Below, in pieces: positions 36,690 through 47,743 of a stretch of DNA of 64,000 bases. Source of the DNA: Azadirachta indica (taxonomy: Eukaryota; Streptophyta; Magnoliopsida; Sapindales; Meliaceae); contig CM040447.1 of NCBI GenBank assembly GCA_022749755.1, positions 4,734,545 through 4,798,544 on the forward strand, read 5' to 3'. Every line of letters begins with the position of its first letter. Position 1 is the stretch's first letter. Below the pieces are notes generated by a model. The model was not told the DNA's origin. It saw only the letters and a list, made by a program, of their open reading frames with translations, and searched no databases. The translations under genes and the position numbers were made by a program.

Positions 36690-36960
36690 CCCTCGTACTT
36701 ATTTATTTATATTTAGTTTATTTTATATTTATTTTTATTTATATTTGTACATTCATAACCATATTTTTATTTTTATTTATATTTATATCTATTTTATATT
36801 TATATTTATATTTATATTTTTAACATATATATTTATATTTAAATCTAAATATTTTTAATTTGTACATATGACTATATATATAGTTATATTTATATTTATG
36901 TTTATTTTATTTTTTTTTTATTATATAATAATATTGTATTATTATTTCTTTATCTTATTT
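36690..36960. repeat. TATTTA-rich low-complexity tract
   Basis: Degenerate TATTTA/TTTATA repeats over about 270 bp. It yields only artefactual Ile/Tyr/Phe-rich frames. Confidence 0.8.
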
Positions 36961-38171
36961 CTTTATTATATAATAATATATTATATTATTATTCTTCACC
37001 TCAAATGATCTCTCTTGAGACATCATCACAAATGGTCTCAGGGGTATTAACATAAATATATAATTTTTTTGTTAATTTAACAAAAAAATCTAGATGATAA
37101 GGAGGGTTTTGGTATTTTTTGAATTATCAAGGTGGTAATTGTTATTCCTGAAATTTAACAGGGGGTAATTTGTCATTTTCTCTAAAAAATATAAAGAAAA
37201 GAAAAAAATTTTTCAGAAAAGGAAAATTTTGTTCAGGTTTTTGATAATTTTAGCTTCTAAGATCATAAAGATACATTTAAAACAATAATTTTGTTTAGTT
37301 TAACAAGTGTTTCTACCTAAGCCTTTAGATGGTCAATCACCATTTAGATGAGGTGGTTAGTGCCCACACCTGTATAATGAGGGCTAATTTTTCTTCTAAA
37401 ATAGTGGAAATAAATTCACTTAAATTGGATGTAAGCTTCGAGGTAACACGAGATGAAATCCAATCAAAGCTCTAAATTCTCAATAAATTTTATATAATTT
37501 TTCTTATTGGAAAATGGTGCATATTTTCAAGCAAAACCAAAATAAATTTAATCAAGACTTTTCAAATTTCAATAAATTTTAGTAGAATAAATTTAATCAA
37601 GACTTTTAACTTTCAATAAATTTTATCAAATCTCTCAATTAGCATAAAATTTTCGATCTAATGTCACCTCATCCTATTGGAAACAAGCCCAAATACTTAG
37701 ACAAGAAAAGTAATGATCGATGAAGAAAAGTAAAGATGGATCATCAAGGTTTGCTGTTCTATCAAAAATTCTCCCTTCAACGAAAACAATCAGCCACTCC
37801 ACTGTACGTAACCACATCAACCAATCAAATGCTAATAGTTTTTTTTAACTTCTCCTTTTCTTCCATCGACTTAATTTGTAGGGTTTCTTGGAGAAGAATC
37901 CAAAAAAAAATATAATTGTCGGAGTATATTGCAAATGCGTTGCTTGAATAAGGAGATGAATACAAGACCAAACTTGGGAAACAGAAATATAAAAAGTTAT
38001 TAAACCACCCTGTATTATCTATCATACTAAACAAATACAAATTCTTCTATTTCTTTTACAGAATCAAGAGAAAAAACTCCCTTGTATATTCTTTCTTATG
38101 GTTCTGCACTCGGATAACTGTTGCAAAGGAAATCAACCTGAAGAATCTTGCAGTCTAGGAAAATTAGACAA
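36961..38171. other. intergenic, BAHD3 5' flank
   Basis: No gene seen. Around 37655-37830 short blocks (CAAGCCCAAATACTTAGACAA, CAACCAATCAAATGC) resemble parts of segmental duplication copies A and A'. This suggests a decayed third copy upstream of BAHD3. Confidence 0.4.
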
Positions 38172-38803
38172 ATGAAACTCTAGATGATTTACGAAGAAAT
38201 TATCAAACCATTTTCTCCAACCCCACCTCACCTAAGACCCCATAAGCTTTCCCTTTTTGATCAGCTAGATCTTGATGCTTACTTCCTGTCACTCTATTTC
38301 ACTGCAAATCTTCCTTAAAAAATTTTGACTGTCTTAAACTTTCTCAGTCAAAAATGGGAGGATGCCTAATATCTCTTATTTTTATATTTAATACTTCATT
38401 ATCCAATAAACTTTGACTAATACCCCATCGTCTCCCAACTTTACTTTCATTATTGTCATTTGTTACTTTCTAATGATATTTAGGTACTTTGACTTAATGT
38501 GTATTTATTTAAAATATTTGTGATAATTAAAATTAATAGTTTATTATTAATTAATTTTTTACTTCTGACAATAATTAAATAATTTAATATAAATTAATTT
38601 TTATTTTTGTATTTAACATAATTGAAAATACTAAAAAAAAATTGAAAGTAAAAGAGACCCAAAACCTAAAAGTAGTAACAGTTGTCACCACCACTGCCTC
38701 TATCATGCGTTCTCTTCTCTTGCCTCACGGCCTCTCACCCCTCTCCCGTCAAAATCGAACCCCTAATTTAGCTTACCTCAAAAACAAATACAGCAAATCG
38801 GAC

Positions 38804-38895
38804 GACGGGTCCGTGGTGGAAGAGAGTAGAGAGCGACGGGTCTGTGGTGGAAGAAGTAAAGAGCGACGAATGTCTGGTAGAAGAGAGTAATAAGC
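38804..38895 (+). repeat. three-copy 30-31-bp minisatellite
   Basis: Units start at 38804, 38835 and 38865 with GACGGGTCCGTGGTGGAAG and variants. The tract is GC-richer than its surroundings and lies just before the probable 5' end of the LINE. Confidence 0.8.
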
Positions 38896-39207
38896 GAAGG
38901 AAACAGCAGTTAAGTGCTAATTTATCATTGAAATTTGATGAAGACGAAGAGTGTGTTTTTCATCCCTAGTTAATATGGTAGGATGATAATACACTACATT
39001 GAATAGCAATCTTTTCTTCTCATGTAGAAGTAGCTTCCTACTCTTTATCGAGTGCTCTATTGTTTTTTTTTCTATCCTCTCCTTTCTGTTCTAACCTCTC
39101 CTGAGACAAAAATCTCTATCAATATTTTTCTCTTTTCTAAACTCTTGTCTTGTCCCATAAAATCCCACCAAACAACTCTGCTTACTGTGCTCTTCTTTGG
39201 TGTTAAA

Positions 39208-39830
39208 ATGATGATGAGGGCGAAATCATTAGTATTTCATCTAATACTTAGTACTAAAGTCTTGTCAACTAAGCATGACAGAGAGGGTTTTAGCACAGCC
39301 ATGCAGCAGATCTAAAAGCTTGGGAGCAATAAATTTGTTTTTCTCTTTTCCTCTAAAACAGATTGCAAATGAGTCTTATATACTAGACCATGGAGTTTTG
39401 ACAGAAACCTCACTGTATTAACGGAGCCAACTAGCAGCGGAGAATTAGCGCAACAAACATTCACGCATGTTTCCTTCTGGATCAAATATATAATCTGCCC
39501 ATTAACTGTCTGAATAGAAATGTTGGAAAGATGCTTGGACAAATGATGGCCGCGATAGAAGAAATCAAAACAAGGCAAACAAAAGTTTGCCGAGGTAAAT
39601 ATATAAGGGTCAGAGTAATGGTCGACATCATCAAAACCCTAAGGTAAGGCCTATGGGTTTGTCTTGAAGGTGAGGAACAATTATGCACTCTTTTTATCAA
39701 TTATGAAAGGCATCCGAATTTTTGCTTTCATTGTGGGTTAATTGGTCATGTTCAGAGGCAATGTCCAAAATTCATTCTTAACACCTCTATTAATTTTGGC
39801 CAAGAAATGAAATATGGTTCCTAGATTAGA
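39208..39830 (+). pseudogene. LINE ORF1 (DUF4283-like plus CCHC zinc knuckle)
   Basis: The frame beginning at the ATG cluster near 39208 reads VLSTKHDREGFSTAMQQI, stop, then RPWSFDRNLTVL and FWIKYIICPL, matching the DUF4283 pattern. Further on come RGKYIRVRVMVDI and LWVCLEGEEQLC. The knuckle CFHCGLIGHVQRQC (39723-39764) is a complete CX2CX4HX4C. At least three stops interrupt the frame. Confidence 0.75.
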
Positions 39831-40129
39831 GCACCAACTCCTGCTGAAAAATCTAAACAACTCAGATTTGAAGAAACAACTTCAGAAGATATCGCTCTAA
39901 GAAGATCGGAGGCAGTAGAAAAAGGTAGAAGGAACTTCAACCACAAGAATTTGATGGTGGATAATTCTAGACAACACAGTGACCAAAAAGCAGACACATA
40001 TATAGAGAGGATGGACAAGAAAGACCAGGAAAATGGGGAGGACGCAAACTCCACTCAACTAGTGTAGGCTCAATAGTACGATTCACTTTATCCACTGTTA
40101 ACCTTCAACTTACACGGAACCCTCTATAA

Positions 40130-40846
40130 ATGAATCAGCGGCAGAGGCTTGTCTCTAGCCAGCCGAGTTTTAAAATGTTATATTTCGGAATGTTCGAGGA
40201 TTCGGGAGCACCCGAACTTTCCATGCACTTTTATAGGCATCCTGAACCCGCTCAAAAGGAGCATACTTGGAAACTCCTACAAAGGCTGTCTACTTATTCA
40301 ATTCTTCTCTCGCTGTATGGGGGAGATTTTAATGAAATTCTACAACCATCTGAAAAGAGAGGAGGTTTGTCAAAGAATGTCGAAAGCATGTTTGAGTTTA
40401 AGAAGACAATAGAGACTTGTGAATTAATTGATTCAAGTTAGGATGGCTATTTTTTCACTTGGTCAAATAAACGATATGGTCTAGATTTGGTTGAAGAAAG
40501 ATTGGACACATTTCTTTTTATTCAACAGTGGAAGCAAATCTTTGGAGGCTCTTGTGTCCACTACATAAACTCAACCGGCTCAGACTATGCCCCCATTACT
40601 ATGGAAATTATAATGCACGAAGGATCCTTAATTAGCAGAAGAAGATGGAAAAAGCCGCGGTTTCACAGTAAAGCTCTTTGGAGCCGTTATGAAGATTGTA
40701 AGGACATAATTTCGTCTCAAAATCAAACTGCTATATATGCATATTGCGGCTTTTCAAGCAAAACTCCAAACTACTCGAGAAAATTTGAAGAGCTTGAGTG
40801 TTGCAAAATTTGGGAACAGGAAAAAGGAAATAAAGTTACTCCATAA
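40130..40846 (+). pseudogene. LINE APE-type endonuclease remnant
   Basis: Contains GGDFNEIL (from about 40319), then EKRGG, a TAG, then FFTWSNKRYGLDLVEERLDT and a degraded SDH motif (SDYAPI). This is the C-terminal half of an apurinic-like endonuclease. The N-terminal catalytic part is poorly preserved. Confidence 0.8.
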
Positions 40847-40979
40847 TAAGCTCCAAGCATTAAGAGAGTGCCCCTGGATTCATTGGATCATACCGAAATT
40901 TAAAATGTAGAAATGCAGATTGACAAGCTTCTTTTGGAAGAAGAGATTTATTGGCAACAAAGGTCTCGTATCTCTTAAC

Positions 40980-42450
40980 TAAAACATGGTGATAAGAATA
41001 CCAAATTTTTTTCATTCTAAAGCTTTAGCTAGAAAACGAAGAAATATCGTAATTGGAGTTTTAGAGAAAATAAACAATTGGGTGGAAGAACCGGGCATGC
41101 TTGAAAGGGCCTTTGTTTCCTATTTCACCACTCTTTTTCAAACAGACAAACTTTTAGAAGAAAACATTACCTGGATCCTTGTGCATCTACAACCACGGGT
41201 GACCCAAGAAATGAATAGTCTTTTAATGCAAACTTTTACTCCAAAAGAAATCTATGAGTCTCTAAAACAGATGCATCCTCTGAAAGCTCTTCGCCCTGAT
41301 GGGTTCCCTATTATATTTTACCAAAAACACTGGCCATCACTCCAACATAAGGTAGTTAAGACATGCCTCCATATCCTTAACGACGTCTATGACATATCTG
41401 CTGTAAATCATATACATAGCATTAGTTCCGAAAACCGAACACCTGAGACAAGTGACTGAGTTTCAGCCAACCAGCCTTTGCAAATGTCATCTACAAACTC
41501 AAGCCTTTGATAAACCAAATTAAATCCCCATTCCAAAGTGTTTTTACCCGCAACGGTGGATTACAGATAACATTGTCATCGGATATGAATGCTTACACAA
41601 AATCAAAAGCAAAAGCCAGGAGAGAAATGGATTTTGTGGCTATAAAATTGGATATTAGCAAGGCATATGATAGGGTAGAATAGAAGTTCCTGGAAAAAGC
41701 AATGTTGAAGCTCGAGTTTTCTTGCAACAGAGTGAATCTGGTTAAAGGTGCATCTCCATAATTTCTTTCTCAATTCTGTCAAATGGAGAAGTCAGAGGCA
41801 ACTTTTATCCTCACAGAAGGCTTAGAATAGGATGTTCCTTATCCCATTAACTTTTTCTCATTTGCGCAGATGTTTTCTCATCATTGTTGAATTTGGCATC
41901 TAAAAGACAACTTATTCGTGGCATTAGTTTCCAGCATCATAATTTATCTATCTCCATCTCTTAAATGCAGATGATAGCCTGATCTTCTCTCAAGCTACAG
42001 TCGAGGAATGTCACCAGTTAAAAACTATTTTTGATCAATATACAATAGCCTCAGGACAGCTTTTCAACCTTGAAAATTCCTCTATGTTTTTAGCCACGGT
42101 ACAAGCAATCCAGCATATCTTTCAATTGAATGTGATATCTCATTATTAGAAGTATCTCGGACTTCGTCAATGGGGGGGCGCAACAAAAATTTATTTCTCA
42201 ATTCACTGAAAAGCAATATCATCAACAAGATCAGTGACTGGAAAACGAAACTTTTCTCTCAAGGGAGCGAAGAAATTCTTCTCAAAGCAGCTATTCAAGC
42301 TATTCCTACACATGTAACGTGTGTTTTGAAATTTCCAAGGGGGTTGTGTCAGGAAATTCAGATGTACATGACAAGCTACTGCTAGGGAGAAAAATATCAA
42401 TCTAGATCCTTGCATTGGAGCTCCTGGAGAACTTGGTGTACTCAAAAAAA
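40980..42450 (+). pseudogene. LINE reverse transcriptase remnant
   Basis: HGDKNTKFFHSKALARKRRN opens the region, followed by SLKQMHPLKALRPDGFP. KLDISKAYDRVE (41648-41683) is followed by a stop where Trp is usual. The catalytic box appears as NADD at 41964-41975 in place of YADD/FADD. Downstream KYLGLRQ and DWKTKLFSQGSEEILLKAA match the thumb-side segment. The frame changes several times. Confidence 0.85.
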
Positions 42451-43059
42451 TAAAAATAAAAAAACAGGGACTTGGGTTTCAAGGATTTAGTATCTTTTAA
42501 TGAGGCTCTTCTTGCCAAGTTATCATGGAGAATCTTACAAAACCCAGACTCTCTCATTGCAAGGACCCTTAAAGCAAGATATTTTCCAAATGTAGGCTAC
42601 ATGCCAGCAGGGTGGGGAATAATCCATCCTTTATCTGGAAAAGCATCCAATGGGGTAGAGAAGTCATCAAGGCTGGGGTCAAGATAGAGAATTAGAGATA
42701 GGAGAAGTTTGTCCGTATACCATGACAATTGGCTATCTCGACCTACCAACTTTAAGCCAATCTTTCCAATGCTTCTATCCCCTGACGCAAAAATAGCATT
42801 ACTTATCTTCGAGGATAGAACTTGGAGAAATCGGCTTGTACAACAGTATTTTCTTTCCCTTGATGCAGAACAAATTTTTAAGATTCCGCTGCCACGCAAT
42901 CCTTGACTTAGCCAACTGATGTGGCATGTTGATAAAAGAGGGATGTATACAGTCGAAAGCGGATATCGAGTTGCTTTAAGGCTAAATTATTCCGAATCTC
43001 CTTCAAGCTCCTCAAGTCCATCCTCTTGGTGGAAATATATATGGTCTCTCTCCATTCCC

Positions 43060-43190
43060 TATAATCGAAATTTTCCTCTGGCGAGCAATTAGCGATGTTC
43101 TCCCTACATCGAGCAATCTTTTTGATAGGAAAATTATCGATGCCCCAAATGCCACAGGCGCTCATACGCAGAGGAGAATAGTTTTCATGC
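43060..43190 (+). pseudogene. LINE zf-RVT domain remnant
   Basis: IFLWRAISDVLPTSSNLFDR from about 43070 matches the zinc-binding domain after the reverse transcriptase in plant LINEs (usual pattern WKxxxxxLPTxxxLxxR). The cysteines that should follow are lost. Confidence 0.75.
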
Positions 43191-43469
43191 TCTAGTAGGT
43201 TGTAAAGTTGTCAAGAAGGTCCAACTTACCCATTGGGCACCTGCTGTGATACAGGCCCAAAACTTGGTTGCATCTTTGTCTCAGGAAGATTTTGAATTTT
43301 TTGTGGTGGTATCTTTGGCCAATCTGGAGAAACAGAAATCTTAATCTCTCTGGAAAGGAGAATTATAGCTATACAAATATTTTAATCAAAGCTAAACCCT
43401 TAATAGACTCCTATATATCTGTCCAAGACTCAACTGCAGAAACTAGCCGTTCTACCCGTGTCATCTTGC

Positions 43470-43900
43470 AAATGAAATGGACTCCGCCAAAACCTATCTG
43501 GTATAAAGTCAATAAAGATGACGGTATCAATGAAGCTGAAATTGTCTCAAGTTAGGTGTAGTGATCAGGAATTCTGAAGGCCAATTCATGGCTGCATCAA
43601 TTTGCAGAAGGACCTTTACTGGTGACGTAGAATTCGCAAAAGCTGAAGCGGCTTTGGAAGGTATCAACTAGTCATAGATTCAGGCCTACTACTGTTAGTT
43701 GTCCACCTTGACTCTATCAATGTAGTGGGCTTGATCAATGGGAAACTGGTAAGCAATAAGGAAATCGGGTGGCTCATCTCTGAAATCCGAAATCTCCTAT
43801 CTAAGAAAGATTGCTTCATGTTCAATCATGCGGTGAGAACTTATAACGCTGTTGCACATACTCTAACCAAAATGCCTTTGACTTGAACTGATCACATTGT
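43470..43900 (+). pseudogene. LINE RNase H domain remnant
   Basis: WTPPKPIWYKVNKDDG at about 43480, then GVVIRNSEGQFMAAS and EFAKAEAALEG, and near the end VRTYNAVAHTLTKM. This matches the plant L1 RNase H (RVT_3) with its catalytic acidic residues partly kept, but stops separate the pieces. Confidence 0.75.
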
Positions 43901-44595
43901 ATGGCTGGAAGAACCTGCTTTGGAGATAGCTAACCTTCGTAACTCATTGTGTTGTTTTTATGAATTTCTCTTTTACTCAAAAAAATAAAAATAAAATATG
44001 GTTGTTGTTGGTGGAGAGATGGTGGCAATAGAGGCTGGAGGTCGTGTGAGAGTTGGTGGTTTACATTACGATAAATTTCATGATTAATTTAATAATTAAA
44101 ATTGTGATTAATAATTAAGTTTTAATCTAAAATATTTTTAGTTAACGTTTATCTAGAAATATAATATTATAAAATTTAAATTATTTTATTCAAAACATTT
44201 ATAAAATTAAATATTCACACAAATTAATTAATATTTATCTACAAATTAATTAATGTTTATCTAAGAATATAATAACATAAAATTTAAATTATTTTATAAA
44301 TAGAGATTAATTTTTTAAAAAATATATTTTTTAGATAAATGATCTATTTTTAATTTAAATATTTAATTACTCAGTGAAGGCAAAGTCAATTAACCCAAAG
44401 TTAACATAAAGTAACACAGTTACGAGAACATTTCAGTAATTGCACTAAAAGCCTAACAGTTTTCTAACAGGAATTACGTCTTAAGGGGATAAAGTGTTAA
44501 GTCCACATTTAGAGGGTGACGATTATTAAGCCTAAAAGCATGCATCATCCAGCATTTCCATCATAAATTTTAACCAACTACTATCATTTTGCAAA

Positions 44596-45306
44596 TTATT
44601 TATTTTTTTTATCTGAACTCTAAATATAATTAAAATTAAAATCTATTTCAAATCTAAATTTGAATTGTATATTTATTTTTTATTTTAAAATATTTGAAAA
44701 TAAGTGTTAAGTTATTAATTTTGATAAAATAAAAAGTCTGAAAATTAATATTTTAACATATATATCATTTTAAATAATATACTTATATCTATCATAATTT
44801 TGATTTTATTATCACAAAAAAAATAAATAAATAAATTAATAAATTATATTAATATGTATAATATTTATTTATTTGATATATGATTTTTTAAAAAAAAATA
44901 ATTTTTAATTGATGATATAAAAATTAATGAAAATTAAATAAAAATAATAAGTCATATTACAATATAATTGTAATTGTGTAAATATACAAATTGATTGTAA
45001 TAATTAACGTATAAAATAAGTAGGAATAGGAAGACAATTAGAAAAAACTCATAGTAAAAAAAATAGTTAAAAATAGTTAATTAAGGTTTTAATTTTATTA
45101 GTAAATAAATTAATAAAATAAGTATATTTTTTAAAAATAAAAATATTAAATTATTCATATATTTATTTATTAAAATTAAAATTAAAATTTTTAATTTAAT
45201 TATATTTAAATATTTTTAATAAATATTTATATATAAATTAAAAAAATAAACGACTATTAAATATCTGAATAATTATATTTAGTATTCAGTCATAAACAAC
45301 TCGTAA
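44596..45306. other. AT-rich insertion inside the BAHD3 pseudogene
   Basis: About 710 bp of almost pure A/T separates the HFA block (piece 2) from the VKDDFS block (piece 3). It does not start with GT in the expected place, so it is better read as an insertion than as an intron. No element ends were recognised. Confidence 0.5.
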
Positions 45307-46276
45307 GTCAAAGACGATTTTTCTGTTGATTGTAATGATAACGGTGTTATCTTTATTAGTTATAGCCAGTTGACTTGTCTGAAATTATTAAAAGAGGTCC
45401 AGGTTAGTCACTTTGGTTGCAGCGGGACGGCAATATCTATTTGCTTTGAACATATTATTGCCGATGCATCAGCTGCAGCCTACAGTTGTTTGTGGTCTCA
45501 ATGATATATTAAGGATGTAATCTTTGATTCTACTGCAATATATCTTCCCTCCATAAGATTCAATAGCACTCGCCAAGAGTCTTTACAATCGTTCACTATC
45601 AGCAGAATCTATAATAAGAAGGTTTTTGTTTCATGGTGATAAAATAGCTAGCTGCTTTAAGAGAAAAAATTAATCGGGGTTCATTTTTGGATCATCCAAC
45701 ACGTTTTGAAGCTGTGTCTGTGCTGATTTGGGGTGGTGCAATAGGTGTAATTGGAAACATTCTGTCTAAGTGGCAACGGAGAAGGAAATTGATTGCAAGA
45801 ATTTAGCTGGAAAGATTCAGGAATCAGTAAAGATGATAGACGACAACTACTCGAGGAAACTTCATGGAGATACTGTAATGGTGAGTACTTGAATCAGTTC
45901 AGAAATGGAGATGCAAGACTCTTAAATAGTAAGACAAGTAGGGCTTTTGCCATCACTTCTTGGTGTTGTAGACTTCCATTTTATGAGGCTATTTTTGGAT
46001 TAGGAAAGCCCTTCCATTTTATATAAAGATATATGTTGCGTTGCCAGTCTCTTTGAAACCTGCGATGGTGAGGGAACAGAAGCGTGGGTGGCATTGGGCA
46101 AAGAATACATAGCCTTGCTAGAACAAGAACCAGGAATCTCAGCTCCGGGGGCAAATTTCAGGCCAGAAAACTCATTCTGCGAGTGTTCGGAAGCACCAAT
46201 ACAGAATGTCCCTAAGGACTCGTTGGAAGAATTTTACAGAATTCTTGAAATTCTTCTGCTTTCTGAGCCAGACTAG

Positions 46277-47743
46277 CTATGTGTTAAATACCCCTCAGCC
46301 CATGCGTCATAAACCCACAAGATGCCCTTGATAAACAGCAAGATGTGAGCATAATATAGAGAGAGCCTTGGAGAAATGAATCGTAATTTCAGATCCTAGA
46401 TAGAACAAGACTACTGGTAATGCTACAAGATCAACATAGAAAGAGATCCAGAGACAGGGAAAGGGGAAGGAAAGTAATTGTAACATCTTCAGAGGAAACA
46501 CCTGCTTCTGCTCCTTTTCAAGTACTCGATAGCTTTTCTTTGTTGCATTTTATCATCTGCAGCTTCTGCTAGCTGCAGGTAGCAGTGCTCTCAACGACCA
46601 TTATTATGCTCTTGTTGCTGTGTTTGCTCATTGCTGTTGCTTTCTCTTCTTCGCTTCTTCCACTTTTTTGCCTCTTATCAAGGAACAGGTAGCTTAATTA
46701 TATAGTACAAACCCATTTGTACTATGTAATTATTTTGTTAATGTAGCTTTTTTGAAAGGATAAATTAATAAATATACATGAGATTGAGGTCATTGAATCA
46801 CATAATTCATAGAAGAAAAAAATAAAAAATAAAAAACTAGTCAACGCTAGTAACTGTACATATCTAACTCATCCACTAATATTTTAATAATGTGTGTTTA
46901 CCTCTCTTTTCCACAGAGAGAGAGAGGATTTGATTCTCCTTGTTTTAGAATATGTTTCCTTTAAATAAAAGCAAATTTCACTTAAGTTGAATATAAATAT
47001 ACTTAAATATTCTTATCATGTAAAAAAAATAAATAAATTTATTAAATAATAAAGGAGTTAATATAATATAATTATTAAAATAGTTAATTTTATTATAATA
47101 AATTCATGTGTGCAAATCTCTAACTCTAAACTTGAATTCAACCAAATTATTATTCATATCACATTAACACCCATTTATTAATTGTGTTATCTTAAGTCGA
47201 TCCCAACCCATTAGCTCCAATTAGCTCCATGCCGTATTCAATCAAGTTGATAAATCGTGTCAAAAATTACTTCATTGAATTGCCAACAATAAACAAATGT
47301 TTACAATTCTACACCTATCATTCAAAATCATAAGCACAGTAATCACAACCATCCAAAAATGGAAACCCCTTGACAAAATAACCTCTCTGTTTCTCTCTCA
47401 ATTATAGGAGTAGAAACTTCTAGTAATAATTTCTATGAATATTTTCACAATAACAAAATGTGCCATTCAAATTTTATCAAAACAATATTATTGAAAAACA
47501 ATATTATGTTAAAGAATGTTGAGGATTAAGAAGAAAACAACAGACAATAATATACATTTTTACACCCTAGAACCCCAAAACATTTGCAAATATATACAAT
47601 TTAGGAAAAAAAAAGGTACCCCTCTTACCCTTTCTCTCTATGCATATAAAGTTGCAATGTTACATGGATATTTGGGCATTGGAACAAAGCTGCATTCCTA
47701 TGAGAGTTTGGTTGATATCGGCAAACATTATGTAACCTCCCAA
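46277..47743. other. intergenic between BAHD3 and the RGLG 3' end
   Basis: From 46300 to 46690 the DNA is less AT-rich than its surroundings and contains short hydrophobic open frames on both strands, but no family is recognised. From 46700 to 47500 it is AT-rich with nothing supported. The final ~240 bp should contain the RGLG 3' UTR. Confidence 0.4.

Larger units (their letters stand above)
38980..43997 (+). mobile_element. L1-type LINE retrotransposon, inactive
   Basis: About 5 kb in canonical plant L1 order: ORF1 with DUF4283-like and CCHC domains, APE-type endonuclease, reverse transcriptase, zf-RVT domain, RNase H, A-rich tail (about 43979-43996). All domains are broken by stops or frameshifts. 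The 5' limit is set from a possible short target duplication (AATATGGT at 38972 and 43995), which is weak evidence. The element lies between pieces 1 and 2 of the BAHD3 pseudogene, so it arrived after that gene was present. Confidence 0.88.
38172..46276 (+). pseudogene. BAHD acyltransferase pseudogene, split into three pieces by insertions
   Basis: Piece 1 (38172-38345) encodes the N-terminus: an ATG, an in-frame TAG at codon 4, then IYEEIIKPFSPTPPHL and PHKLSLFDQ, matching BAHD1 residues 1-70. Piece 2 (about 44561-44593) encodes only ILTNYYHFA, matching the following TLTHYYPFAG segment. Piece 3 (from 45307) resumes with VKDDFSVDCNDNGVIFI and continues through FEHIIADASAA, which keeps the HxxxD motif, then HPTRFEAVSVLIWG, LPFYEAIFGLGKP (a decayed DFGWG) and CDGEGTEAWVALGKE. 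There are many stops and frameshifts. Insertions of about 6.2 kb (with a LINE) and about 0.7 kb separate the pieces. No function is possible as drawn. Confidence 0.88.

Noticed and set aside
36652..36858. A 68-codon frame rich in Ile, Tyr and Phe
   Set aside because: It is low-complexity TATTTA repeat with no protein-like composition.
39312..40054. Minus-strand open frames across the LINE ORF1 region
   Set aside because: The plus strand carries the DUF4283-like and CCHC motifs; the minus frames match nothing recognised.
44596..45306. Reading the AT-rich gap in BAHD3 as a normal intron
   Set aside because: The expected donor site lacks GT, and the two intact paralogues have no intron here.
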